Shown: positions 1-6,147, numbered from the stretch's first letter. The stretch is DNA of 6,323 nucleotides from Dysgonomonas sp. (GCA_030151105.1 JASLEN010000492.1:1-6323), one strand, 5' to 3'. Numbers and translations are program-made. Notes: generated from the sequence alone by a model not told the origin.

Positions 1-1
1 C

Positions 2-841
2 TCTGGCGATGCATTACGAATTGGAATAACTGGAGTACCAGGAGCAGGTAAAAGTACATCTATTGATACTTTTGGTGTACATCTTGTTAATCAGGGACAT
101 AAAGTTGCTGTTTTGGCAATTGATCCATCAAGCGAAATTACAAAAGGAAGTATTTTAGGAGATAAAACTAGAATGGAAAAACTTAGTACAGAGGTGAATG
201 CATTCATTCGTCCCTCTCCTTCTGCTGGATCTTTAGGAGGTGTTGCACGTAAAACTCGTGAAAGTGTTATTCTGTGTGAAGCTGCTGGTTTTGATCGTAT
301 TATTATCGAAACTGTTGGTGTGGGACAGTCAGAGACGGCTGTGCATTCGATGGTAGATTTCTTTTTATTATTGCAGTTGGCTGGTACTGGGGATGAATTA
401 CAAGGGATTAAGCGTGGAATAATGGAAATGGCTGATGGAATTGTAATTAATAAGGCTGATGGTGATAATATACCTAAAGCGGATTTAGCTCGTTCACATT
501 TTAAGAATGCCCTACATCTTTTCCCTCTTCCTGATTCGGGATGGTCACCCAAAGTATTAACATATTCTGGTTATTATGCTTTGGGAATCAAAGAAGTATG
601 GGATATGATAGACGAATACATCGCTTTTGTAAAGAAAAATGGCTATTTTGATTATAAGAGGAACTCTCAAGCTAAATATTGGATGTATGAGACAATAAAT
701 GAGCAGCTAAAAAGTAATTTTTATAATAATGAAAATGTAAAAAGTAAGCTAGTTGAATCTGAAAAGTTAGTTTTGGACTCAAAGATTAGCTCTTTTGCAG
801 CTGCAAAGGAGATATTAGACATCTATTTTAAAAAAAATTAA
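2..841 (+). CDS. meaB: MeaB (ArgK-family) GTPase, chaperone of methylmalonyl-CoA mutase; 5' end cut by window
   Basis: G3E-family P-loop GTPase that guards B12-dependent methylmalonyl-CoA mutase, gating cofactor loading and protecting the enzyme from inactivation (known for the family). The frame is open from base 2, giving 279 visible residues. Family members are usually about 320-360 residues, so the N-terminal part including the start lies outside the window. Visible motifs, numbered from the first visible residue: Walker A GVPGAGKST at 11-19; IDPSS followed by GSILGDKTRM at 40-58; ETVGVGQSE at 103-111; and the guanine-specificity motif NKAD at 150-153. The C-terminal helical part with KYWMYE, seen in Bacteroidales MeaB, is present. 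A TTG or ATG inside this frame should not be taken as the start, because the Walker A motif lies upstream of it. The mutase genes are not in the window. I infer a role in succinate/propionate interconversion. The gene ends in TAA and is followed by an AT-rich weak hairpin. Confidence 0.95.
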   Translation, partial: SGDALRIGITGVPGAGKSTSIDTFGVHLVNQGHKVAVLAIDPSSEITKGSILGDKTRMEKLSTEVNAFIRPSPSAGSLGGVARKTRESVILCEAAGFDRIIIETVGVGQSETAVHSMVDFFLLLQLAGTGDELQGIKRGIMEMADGIVINKADGDNIPKADLARSHFKNALHLFPLPDSGWSPKVLTYSGYYALGIKEVWDMIDEYIAFVKKNGYFDYKRNSQAKYWMYETINEQLKSNFYNNENVKSKLVESEKLVLDSKISSFAAAKEILDIYFKKN

Positions 842-880
842 AAAGGTATTACGATTTTAAAGCCTTTTATTACTTTTTTA
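841..880 (+). terminator. Weak AT-rich hairpin after meaB
   Basis: AAAAGG (841-846) can pair with CCTTTT (863-868). The A-rich run before it could extend the stem imperfectly with the T-rich run at 873-879. It lies directly at the meaB stop codon, where a terminator is expected. The stem is short and nearly all A-T, so read-through into the next gene is possible. This is an inference from pairing only. Confidence 0.35.
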
Positions 881-892
881 TGATAGAATAGT

Positions 893-900
893 TATATTTG
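893..900 (+). promoter_or_regulatory. Candidate Bacteroidota -7 box upstream of the glucokinase gene
   Basis: TATATTTG matches the Bacteroidota housekeeping -7 consensus TAnnTTTG and lies 55 nt before the glucokinase ATG. The -33 region at the expected 19-21 bp spacing is only T/A-rich, with no clean TTTG, so this promoter rests mainly on the -7 octamer. The same octamer occurs before the small secreted protein gene and, on the other strand, before pepT. Confidence 0.5.
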
Positions 901-955
901 CATTGCTTAAAAAATCAAATAAAATTTCATTGTACAATTAACTTAAATAATTATC

Positions 956-1918
956 ATGGACAAACCATATGCAATAGGTATAGATATTGGTGGTACAAAT
1001 ACAGTTTTTGGTATTGTTGACAAACGTGGTCAAATCATTAACCAAGGATCTATTAAGACTGGTGTGCACAAGGAAATCAACGAATATGTAGATGCACTAG
1101 CTGAAGGTGTACAAAAAATAATAGATCAAGTTGGTGGTACCAATAATATCAAAGGTGTTGGAGTTGGTGCTCCTAACGGAAACTATTTTACTGGATGCAT
1201 AGAGTTTGCTCCTAATCTACCTTGGAAAGGGGTTATTCCATTGTCTCAAATGTTGTCTGATAAGTTGCACGTTCCAGTGGAGCTTACAAATGATGCTAAT
1301 GCCGCTGCTATTGGTGAAATGACCTATGGTGCTGCTAGAGGAATGAAGGATTTCTTGGTAATAACTTTAGGTACAGGTGTAGGAAGTGGTGTTGTAGTTA
1401 ATGGACAACTAGTTTATGGTCATGATGGATTTGCTGGTGAGCTTGGACACACAACTATAAGACGTGATGGACGTACTTGTGGATGTGGATTGAAAGGCTG
1501 TCTAGAGACTTATACATCGGCTACGGGTGTTGCTCGTAGTGCTAGAGAATTTTTAGAAAATAGTAAAGAGCCTAGTATTCTTCGTAATATGAAACCTGAG
1601 GATATTACATCAAAAGATGTATATGATGCAGCAATTCAAGGAGATAAATTGGCAAAAGAAATATTTGAGTTTACAGGTCAACTATTAGGAGAAGCATTTG
1701 CAAACTTTGTGGCATTCACAAGCCCAGAAGCAATTATTCTATTTGGAGGATTGACAAAAGCGGGCAAACTAGTTTTTGATCCTGTGCGTAAACATATGGA
1801 AGAAAATATGCTTCCTATCTTCAAGAATAAGATTAGACTATTGATGTCTGAATTAAAAGAAAGTGATGCTGCTGTACTTGGGGCTAGTGCTCTTGGTTGG
1901 GAAGTAAAAGACTATTAA
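956..1918 (+). CDS. ROK-family glucokinase (ATP-dependent sugar kinase)
   Basis: Cytoplasmic sugar kinase of the ROK family, most likely phosphorylating glucose to glucose-6-phosphate with ATP. The 320-residue length is normal for a ROK kinase. Seen in the protein: phosphate-binding DIGGTN at 10-15; GVGAPN at 69-74; catalytic Asp113 in TNDAN (111-115); the adenosine/phosphate loop LGTGVGSG at 138-145; ExGH at 162-165; and the ROK zinc motif CGCGxxGCLE at 175-184, with His165, Cys175, Cys177 and Cys182 as predicted zinc ligands. FGG at 263-265 is the usual C-terminal glycine motif. There is no N-terminal helix-turn-helix, so it is an enzyme rather than a ROK repressor. The ATG was chosen because the phosphate motif begins nine residues in, as is normal. 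It is probably transcribed alone, between a weak hairpin and a strong terminator. Glucose specificity is inferred; fructose, mannose or N-acetylated sugars are alternatives within ROK. Confidence 0.93.
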   Translation: MDKPYAIGIDIGGTNTVFGIVDKRGQIINQGSIKTGVHKEINEYVDALAEGVQKIIDQVGGTNNIKGVGVGAPNGNYFTGCIEFAPNLPWKGVIPLSQMLSDKLHVPVELTNDANAAAIGEMTYGAARGMKDFLVITLGTGVGSGVVVNGQLVYGHDGFAGELGHTTIRRDGRTCGCGLKGCLETYTSATGVARSAREFLENSKEPSILRNMKPEDITSKDVYDAAIQGDKLAKEIFEFTGQLLGEAFANFVAFTSPEAIILFGGLTKAGKLVFDPVRKHMEENMLPIFKNKIRLLMSELKESDAAVLGASALGWEVKDY

Positions 1919-1934
1919 TTTTTAATTTAGCACA

Positions 1935-1967
1935 TTGAAAATATATTAGAAATAGCCTGTAAGTTTG
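1935..1967 (+). promoter_or_regulatory. Candidate purM-like gene promoter nested in the terminator
   Basis: TAAGTTTG at 1960-1967 matches TAnnTTTG, and a TTG lies at 1935-1937. The 22-bp spacing is slightly longer than the usual 19-21. A start near 1973 would leave a leader of about 30 nt. The -7 box coincides with the upper stem and loop of the glucokinase terminator, so the match could be accidental. It is nevertheless the only TAnnTTTG found between the two genes. Confidence 0.4.
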
Positions 1968-1987
1968 TTGCAGGCTGTTTTTATTTT
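1951..1987 (+). terminator. Intrinsic terminator of the glucokinase gene
   Basis: Left arm AGCCTGTAA (1954-1962) and right arm TTGCAGGCT (1968-1976) form a 9-bp stem with one G·U pair and a 5-nt loop. Three further outer pairs (1951-1953 with 1977-1979, one a G·U wobble) are possible. A T-rich tract runs to 1987. It starts about 32 nt after the glucokinase stop and ends only about 14 nt before the next ATG. Confidence 0.85.
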
Positions 1988-2001
1988 AAAATAAATGAGA
2001 T

Positions 2002-3168
2002 ATGAGTGATCAACGTTATAATCAGAGAGGTGTATCAGCGTCCAAAGAGGATGTACACAATGCAATAAAGAACATTGATAAGGGAATATTTCCTAAAGCT
2101 TTTTGTAAAATTATACCCGATATATTGGCTGGTGACCCTGAGTATTGCAACATCATGCATGCTGATGGTGCTGGTACAAAATCTTCACTTGCTTATATTT
2201 ATTGGAAAGAAACAGGAGATCTTTCTGTTTGGAAAGGTATTGCACAAGATGCATTGATAATGAATATTGATGATTTGTTGTGTGTAGGTGCTACAGATAA
2301 CATTTTGGTTTCATCAACAATTGGTCGCAATAAAATGCTGATTCCAGGAGAAGTGATTTCTGAAATAATCAATGGAACAGATGAGCTTTGCGAGGAACTT
2401 AAAAAAATGGGAGTTGGAGCATATCCCACTGGTGGAGAGACTGCTGATGTAGGTGATGTGGTACGCACAATAATTGTAGATAGCACAGTAACTTGTAGAA
2501 TGAAACGTGAGGATGTCATTTCTAATCACAAAATCCAAGGTGGTGATGTTATCGTTGGCTTATCTTCAAGTGGACAAGCAACTTACGAAAAAGAATACAA
2601 TGGAGGAATGGGTAGCAATGGTTTGACTTCTGCTCGTCATGATGTTTTTTCGAATTATTTGGCTGAGAAATATCCAGAAAGTTATAATAATACAATTCCT
2701 AAAGATTTAGTTTATTCTGGTAATGTGAAGTTAACAGATCAAATAGATGGTTTGGGTATCGATGCTGGAAAGCTAGTACTCTCTCCTACTCGTACTTATG
2801 CTCCTGTTATTAAACAAATATTGGAAAAATTGCGTCCACAGATTCATGGGATGATACATTGTTCTGGTGGTGCTCAGACGAAAGTGTTGCATTTTGTTGA
2901 AAATGTAAAGATTGTAAAGAATAATATGTTTCCTGTTCCTCCTCTTTTTAAACTGATTCATGAGCAATCGGGCACAGATTGGAAAGAGATGTATAAGGTA
3001 TTTAATATGGGGCATCGCATGGAAGTTTATTTAGCTCCAGAATATGCACAAGAGGTTATCGAAATCTCGAAGTCGTTTGGCATTGATGCACAGATTGTAG
3101 GATATGTTGAAAAATTGGATAAAACTGAATTAGTTATAGAAAGTGAATTTGGACGATTTGAATATTAA
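2002..3168 (+). CDS. purM: PurM-like phosphoribosylformylglycinamidine cyclo-ligase (AIR synthase), Bacteroidota-type
   Basis: Probable AIR synthase, the ATP-dependent cyclisation of FGAM to aminoimidazole ribotide in purine synthesis. At 388 residues it is about 40 longer than E. coli PurM (345). Family landmarks in order: N-terminal Y-x-x-R-G-V (6-11); ADGAGTK (54-60), matching E. coli TDGVGTK; MNIDDLLCVGA (87-97), matching MCVNDLVVQGA; GGETAD (144-149); LSSSG (187-191); LSPTRTY (260-266); SGGA (288-291); and EMYKVFNMG (329-337), matching EMYRTFNCG. Oddities: the E. coli Gly-rich GGFGAL stretch is replaced by FPKAFC (30-35), and the conserved PHSNG loop becomes a 13-residue insert (192-204) before SNG, with no His. 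The start follows a short AT-rich leader. The next gene is a small secreted-protein gene, not another purine gene. Alternatively, this is a paralogue of the AIR synthase-related superfamily with another substrate. I favour PurM because the C-terminal half aligns along its length. Confidence 0.8.
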   Translation: MSDQRYNQRGVSASKEDVHNAIKNIDKGIFPKAFCKIIPDILAGDPEYCNIMHADGAGTKSSLAYIYWKETGDLSVWKGIAQDALIMNIDDLLCVGATDNILVSSTIGRNKMLIPGEVISEIINGTDELCEELKKMGVGAYPTGGETADVGDVVRTIIVDSTVTCRMKREDVISNHKIQGGDVIVGLSSSGQATYEKEYNGGMGSNGLTSARHDVFSNYLAEKYPESYNNTIPKDLVYSGNVKLTDQIDGLGIDAGKLVLSPTRTYAPVIKQILEKLRPQIHGMIHCSGGAQTKVLHFVENVKIVKNNMFPVPPLFKLIHEQSGTDWKEMYKVFNMGHRMEVYLAPEYAQEVIEISKSFGIDAQIVGYVEKLDKTELVIESEFGRFEY

Positions 3169-3215
3169 TAAAGATAGAAAATATCAAGGATCGTAAATCT
3201 TTAACTCCTGTTAAC

Positions 3216-3245
3216 TTGTATCTTATTTTGTAATTCATATATTTG
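3216..3245 (+). promoter_or_regulatory. Promoter of the small secreted-protein gene
   Basis: TTG at 3216-3218, a 19-bp spacer, then TATATTTG at 3238-3245. This fits the Bacteroidota -33/-7 arrangement in both motif and spacing. Transcription would start around 3250, giving a leader of roughly 35 nt before the ATG at 3286. No strong terminator separates the purM-like gene from this promoter. Only weak AT-rich hairpins are possible (for example 3201-3214), so read-through from upstream may add to expression. Confidence 0.65.
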
Positions 3246-3285
3246 TTGGTACATCAATTGAACTAATTAAATACTATTACAAATT

Positions 3286-3438
3286 ATGCGAAAGATTTTA
3301 ATGACATCCTTCATGTGTTTTGCTTTTTTAGGTACTTCTGGAGTAGTTTTAGCACAAGATGGCGGAAAGAAAAAAGAAGATACTAAGAAAGAGAAAAAAG
3401 AATGTAAGGATGATTCATGTAAAAAACCTCAGAAATAA
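3286..3438 (+). CDS. Small predicted secreted Lys-rich protein with a Cys pair, 50 residues
   Basis: Not a family I recognise. The 50-codon frame starts with M-R-K and has a hydrophobic core (residues 4-23). It ends in V-L-A before Q-D, a normal signal peptidase I site after Ala23. The predicted mature part is about 27 residues, rich in Lys with Glu/Asp, and carries Cys40 and Cys45 in CKDDSC. There is no lipobox: the only Cys in the hydrophobic segment (Cys11) lacks a lipoprotein signal context. The gene has its own good promoter 41 nt before the ATG and a perfect hairpin 39 nt after the stop, supporting a real transcribed gene. I infer a periplasmic or exported peptide. The Cys pair could form a disulfide or bind metal, but nothing shows which. 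It is too short for many gene callers and could be missing from automatic annotations. Confidence 0.72.
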   Translation: MRKILMTSFMCFAFLGTSGVVLAQDGGKKKEDTKKEKKECKDDSCKKPQK

Positions 3439-3477
3439 TTGGAATAGGTAGGACTTTTTGATGAAACAAAGGTTATA

Positions 3478-3515
3478 AATAAAGCGCTGCTAAATTAATT
3501 TAGCAGCGCTTTATT
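3478..3515. terminator. Bidirectional terminator between the small secreted-protein gene and gcvT
   Basis: A perfect inverted repeat with two 19-nt arms meeting without a spacer (3478-3496 and 3497-3515). The core GCGCTGC is GC-rich, and in RNA the centre would open to a small AATT-containing loop. T-rich tracts flank it for + strand transcripts (after 3509) and for - strand transcripts (below 3484 on the other strand). It begins 39 nt after the small gene's stop and 22 nt beyond the gcvT stop, so it can serve both converging genes. Confidence 0.9.
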
Positions 3516-3536
3516 ATTTAAAGAATAGATTTTTCC

Positions 3537-4628
3537 TTATTTTCTAAAAGGAGCTTTTACAATAGTTGCTTTTATGTCTTTATTTCTGATTCTAATACCT
3601 ATAGATGTATCTGCCTTTGCGTATTCAGTGCGCACGTAGCCCATCCCAATACCCTCTTTGGTGAGTGGAGACATTGTTCCCGAAGTTACATTTCCTATCA
3701 CTTCTCCTTTGTCATTTACAATTTCGTAACCTGTACGAGGAATGCCACGCTCATCAAGTTTGAAAGCACAAAGTTTTTTGGCTACTCCTTCTCTTTTTTG
3801 ATCTTCTAGAACGGCACGTCCTATGAAATTTTTGCCTTCCACAAATTTAGTAGCCCAACCTAGTCCAGCTTCTAAAGGTGTTAGCTCATCATTCAACTCA
3901 TTTCCATATAAACAATAGCACATCTCAAGGCGTAATGTGTCGCGAGCTCCTAAGCCTGCAGGTTTAATGTCGAACTCTTTACCAGCTTCAAAAATAGCAT
4001 CCCAAATAGCTTCTCCTTGATCTGGATAGAAGTACAATTCAAAACCTCCTGCACCAGTATATCCTGTGTTAGAAATAATTACTTGTCCATCTCCACATTT
4101 ATCAAGTGGGGTAACTATAAAGTTGAAGGGTGCAATCTGGCTCAAATCCTCTTTAGTCAGCTTTTGAATTGTAGCTAATGCTTTAGGACCTTGTATTGCA
4201 AGAAGTGCAGTTTTGTCAGAGGCATTTTCTAATTCCGCTTTTTCTGTATTATTCTTTACAAGCCAGTTCCAATCTTTTTCAATGTTGGATGCATTAACAA
4301 CTAACATGTATTTTTCTGGTTCGTAATAATATACAATAATATCATCAATGATTCCACCATGTTGATTAGTCAGACAAGTGTACTGAGCCTTTCCTATCTC
4401 TAGTTTCGACACATCATTAGTAGTTACACGTTGTAAAAAAGCTAGAGCTTGAGAGCCTTTTACCCATATTTCGCCCATATGCGAAACATCAAATACCCCT
4501 ACTCCTTCTACAACAGCTTTGTGTTCATCAATGATGCCACTATATTCTATAGGCATATTATATCCTGCAAACTCGTGCATTTTAGCACCTAATGCAATGT
4601 GTTTATCCGTGAATGGTGTTTTTTTCAT
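3537..4628 (-). CDS. gcvT: Aminomethyltransferase, glycine cleavage system T-protein
   Basis: T-protein of the glycine cleavage system (EC 2.1.2.10). It releases ammonia from the aminomethyl group carried on lipoyl-H-protein and passes the one-carbon unit to tetrahydrofolate in the cytoplasm. The 363-residue length matches the family. Seen: the N-terminal block HEFAGYNMPIEY at 18-29; FDVSHMGE at 46-53; GGIIDD at 91-96, containing the Asp counterpart of catalytic Asp101 in E. coli; VNASN at 111-115; GYTGAGGFE at 189-197; GLGARDTLRLE at 225-235; and the C-terminal barrel with SGTMSP at 316-321. The frame stays open upstream to an ATG at 4703, but those 25 extra residues resemble nothing in the family. 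The ATG at 4628 (M-K-K-T-P-F) puts the conserved block at the right distance. It lies downstream of pepT on the same strand with a terminator hairpin between. No clear TAnnTTTG was found in its leader. The gcvP and gcvH genes are not in the window. Confidence 0.95.
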   Translation of the reverse strand: MKKTPFTDKHIALGAKMHEFAGYNMPIEYSGIIDEHKAVVEGVGVFDVSHMGEIWVKGSQALAFLQRVTTNDVSKLEIGKAQYTCLTNQHGGIIDDIIVYYYEPEKYMLVVNASNIEKDWNWLVKNNTEKAELENASDKTALLAIQGPKALATIQKLTKEDLSQIAPFNFIVTPLDKCGDGQVIISNTGYTGAGGFELYFYPDQGEAIWDAIFEAGKEFDIKPAGLGARDTLRLEMCYCLYGNELNDELTPLEAGLGWATKFVEGKNFIGRAVLEDQKREGVAKKLCAFKLDERGIPRTGYEIVNDKGEVIGNVTSGTMSPLTKEGIGMGYVRTEYAKADTSIGIRIRNKDIKATIVKAPFRK

Positions 4629-4731
4629 GATATTATTTTGTATTATTAAATTATTGCGTAAAAGTTCATCTTTAATGTTACATCTTAAATCGTAACTATC
4701 CATGACAGCTATACTTGGATGGACAATAAAT

Positions 4732-4744
4732 AGGTCTGAGACCT
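4732..4744. repeat. 13-bp palindrome in the pepT-gcvT intergenic region
   Basis: AGGTCT and AGACCT flank a single central base. Read on the - strand, it lies 6 nt after the main pepT terminator hairpin and is followed by ATTTATTG. It could be a second small terminator hairpin (5-bp stem, 3-nt loop) or an operator upstream of gcvT. The sequence alone does not decide between these. Confidence 0.4.
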
Positions 4745-4750
4745 TAGAAA

Positions 4751-4784
4751 TTAGGTACGCTGCTTTATTTAACAGCGTACCTAA
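4751..4784 (-). terminator. Terminator hairpin of pepT
   Basis: Perfect 12-bp arms TTAGGTACGCTG (4751-4762) and CAGCGTACCTAA (4773-4784) with a 10-nt AT-rich loop, starting 5 nt beyond the pepT stop codon on the - strand. The T tract after it is short (TTTCTAA), so termination may be incomplete and some transcripts could continue into gcvT. Confidence 0.8.
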
Positions 4785-4789
4785 GATAG

Positions 4790-6013
4790 TTATTTTGCTG
4801 CAACTTTCTCTGCTATTTTAACAATAACTTCTACAGCCTTTTCCATTGATTGTACTGGCACATACTCATATCTACCATGGAAGTTATGTCCTCCTCCAAA
4901 AATATTGGGGCAAGGTAGTCCCATATAAGACAGGCGAGAACCATCTGTTCCACCTCTAATTGGTTTCACGATTGGCGTTACCCCTACTTCTACCATTGCT
5001 TCGTGCGCAAGATCAACAATATGCAGAACAGGCTCTACCTTCTCTCTCATATTGAAGTATTGATCTGTAACTTCAATAGTTGTACTTTCTGGATAAAGCT
5101 TATTGATGTATGCAATAGCATCTACAATTAGTTTTTTGCGTTCTTCATATCTTGCTCTATCATGATCTCTAATAATGTATCCCATTGTTGCTTCATCCAC
5201 ATTACCATTGATAGACATCAAGTGGAAAAATCCTTCATAGCCTTCAGTATGCTCAGGTCTTTCATTCGCAGGTAGTAGAGACGCTATTTTGGTTGCAATA
5301 ACTAGTGCATTTACCATTTTATCTTTAGCAGTACCTGGATGAACACTGCGTCCTTGAATAGAAATTTTTACACCAGCAGCATTAAAGTTTTCATATTCCA
5401 ATTCTCCAATCTGTCCACCATCAATAGTATAAGCCCAGTCTGCTCCAAATTTTGCTACATCAAAATGATCTGCACCTTGTCCTATTTCTTCGTCGGGTGT
5501 AAAACCAATTCTGATTTTTCCATGTTTGATTTGAGGATTGTTTTTTAAATACTCAATAGCAGTAATAATTTCAGACAATCCTGCTTTGTCATCAGCTCCT
5601 AGAAGAGTTGTACCATCTGTTACAATCAAGTCCTGACCTACATAGTTAAGCATTTCAGGAAAATCTGTTGGAGAAAGAATTATATTTTGTTCTTTATTCA
5701 AAATAATCTCTTTTCCATTATATTCCTTCTCAATACGTGGTTTGATGTTTGCTCCGCTCATATCGGGGCTAGTATCCATGTGAGCAATAAATCCAATTGT
5801 AGGAACATCTCTTTCTATATTAGAAGGAAGTGTAGCCATTATATAGCCATACTTATCAATAGAAATATCTTCCAATCCTATTTCTTCTAATTCTTTTACT
5901 AGTTCTTTTGCAAAAACTAATTGTCCTGGAGTACTTGGTGTTGTACCTGTTGTAGTGCTCGATTCAGTGTCGTATTGTACGTATCTGAAGAAGCGTTCAA
6001 TTAAAGTTGTCAT
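4790..6013 (-). CDS. pepT: Peptidase T, zinc tripeptide aminopeptidase (M20B)
   Basis: Cytoplasmic dinuclear-zinc aminopeptidase that removes the N-terminal residue from tripeptides, the last stage of peptide use. The 407 residues match E. coli PepT closely in length and layout. All predicted active-site residues are present: His78 and catalytic Asp80 in AHMDTSPD; bridging Asp141 in LLGADDKAG; Glu175 (catalytic) and Glu176 (metal) in FTPDEEIG; Asp198 in TIDGG; and His379 in GGHNFHG. The dimerisation/lid domain lies roughly at 210-325, with NVHPGTAK-like SVHPGTAK at 223-230 and NMREKVE at 321-327. PIRGGTDG at 351-358 is the usual substrate-carboxylate region. No signal peptide. The ATG at 6013 fits the family N-terminus. 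A candidate -7 box lies about 90 nt upstream, leaving a leader with two possible hairpins. It precedes gcvT but is separated from it by a terminator. Confidence 0.97.
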   Translation of the reverse strand: MTTLIERFFRYVQYDTESSTTTGTTPSTPGQLVFAKELVKELEEIGLEDISIDKYGYIMATLPSNIERDVPTIGFIAHMDTSPDMSGANIKPRIEKEYNGKEIILNKEQNIILSPTDFPEMLNYVGQDLIVTDGTTLLGADDKAGLSEIITAIEYLKNNPQIKHGKIRIGFTPDEEIGQGADHFDVAKFGADWAYTIDGGQIGELEYENFNAAGVKISIQGRSVHPGTAKDKMVNALVIATKIASLLPANERPEHTEGYEGFFHLMSINGNVDEATMGYIIRDHDRARYEERKKLIVDAIAYINKLYPESTTIEVTDQYFNMREKVEPVLHIVDLAHEAMVEVGVTPIVKPIRGGTDGSRLSYMGLPCPNIFGGGHNFHGRYEYVPVQSMEKAVEVIVKIAEKVAAK

Positions 6014-6051
6014 ATATTAAATTTTTATTCAAATTTTATAAAATTAGCCGT

Positions 6052-6097
6052 CCTTGCTAACTCTTTGATAAAGAGTGAATCCTTGATGAACACAAGG
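6052..6097 (-). other. pepT 5' leader with mutually exclusive small hairpins
   Basis: On the - strand the leader can form CCTTG-7 nt-CAAGG (6097-6081) and CTCTTT-3 nt-AAAGAG (6075-6061). A second CAAGG copy (6056-6052) could pair with the same CCTTG and enclose the second hairpin. This suggests alternative folds but matches no riboswitch class I know. The stems are short, so chance is a real possibility. Confidence 0.3.
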
Positions 6098-6103
6098 CTT
6101 CTA

Positions 6104-6111
6104 CAAATATA
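6104..6111 (-). promoter_or_regulatory. Candidate -7 box of pepT
   Basis: The - strand reads TATATTTG, matching TAnnTTTG. At a 19-bp spacing the -33 position is only TTT. Transcription would start near 6098, giving a leader of about 85 nt. A closer but imperfect match (AAAATTTG, 6037-6030) lies 17 nt before the ATG and is too close for a typical leader. The promoter diverges from the SRP RNA promoter, and its -33 region lies between the two. Confidence 0.45.
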
Positions 6112-6147
6112 ATGAAATGAACTTAAGTAAAAAAATGTATCCAAAAC

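Noticed and set aside
91..552. 153-codon open frame on the - strand opposite meaB
   Set aside because: It lies wholly antisense to the strongly recognised meaB frame, its translation resembles no protein family I know, and no promoter serves it.
2199..3015. Three - strand open frames (2199-2519, 2314-2538, 2773-3015) and one + strand frame (2075-2257) within the purM-like gene
   Set aside because: All are overlapping shadows of the conserved frame, with low-complexity or Ile/Ser-rich translations and no independent support.
3169..3214. Terminator for the purM-like gene (TAAAGAT/ATCTTTA arms, or TTAAC-TCCT-GTTAA)
   Set aside because: The stems are 5-7 bp and nearly all A-T, the first has a long loop, and neither has a clear T tract directly after it.
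4629..4750. Possible glycine riboswitch upstream of gcvT
   Set aside because: The leader is AT-rich and lacks the tandem GC-rich aptamer features of glycine riboswitches. Only a short palindrome is visible.
5339..5890. Two + strand open frames (5339-5548, 5687-5890) opposite pepT
   Set aside because: They are antisense to a fully conserved enzyme, with Phe/Ile/Ser-rich translations of the kind expected from a reversed AT-rich gene.
6030..6037. AAAATTTG on the - strand as the pepT -7 box
   Set aside because: It misses the first T of TAnnTTTG, has no TTG upstream, and would leave a leader of only about 10 nt. TATATTTG further upstream is better.
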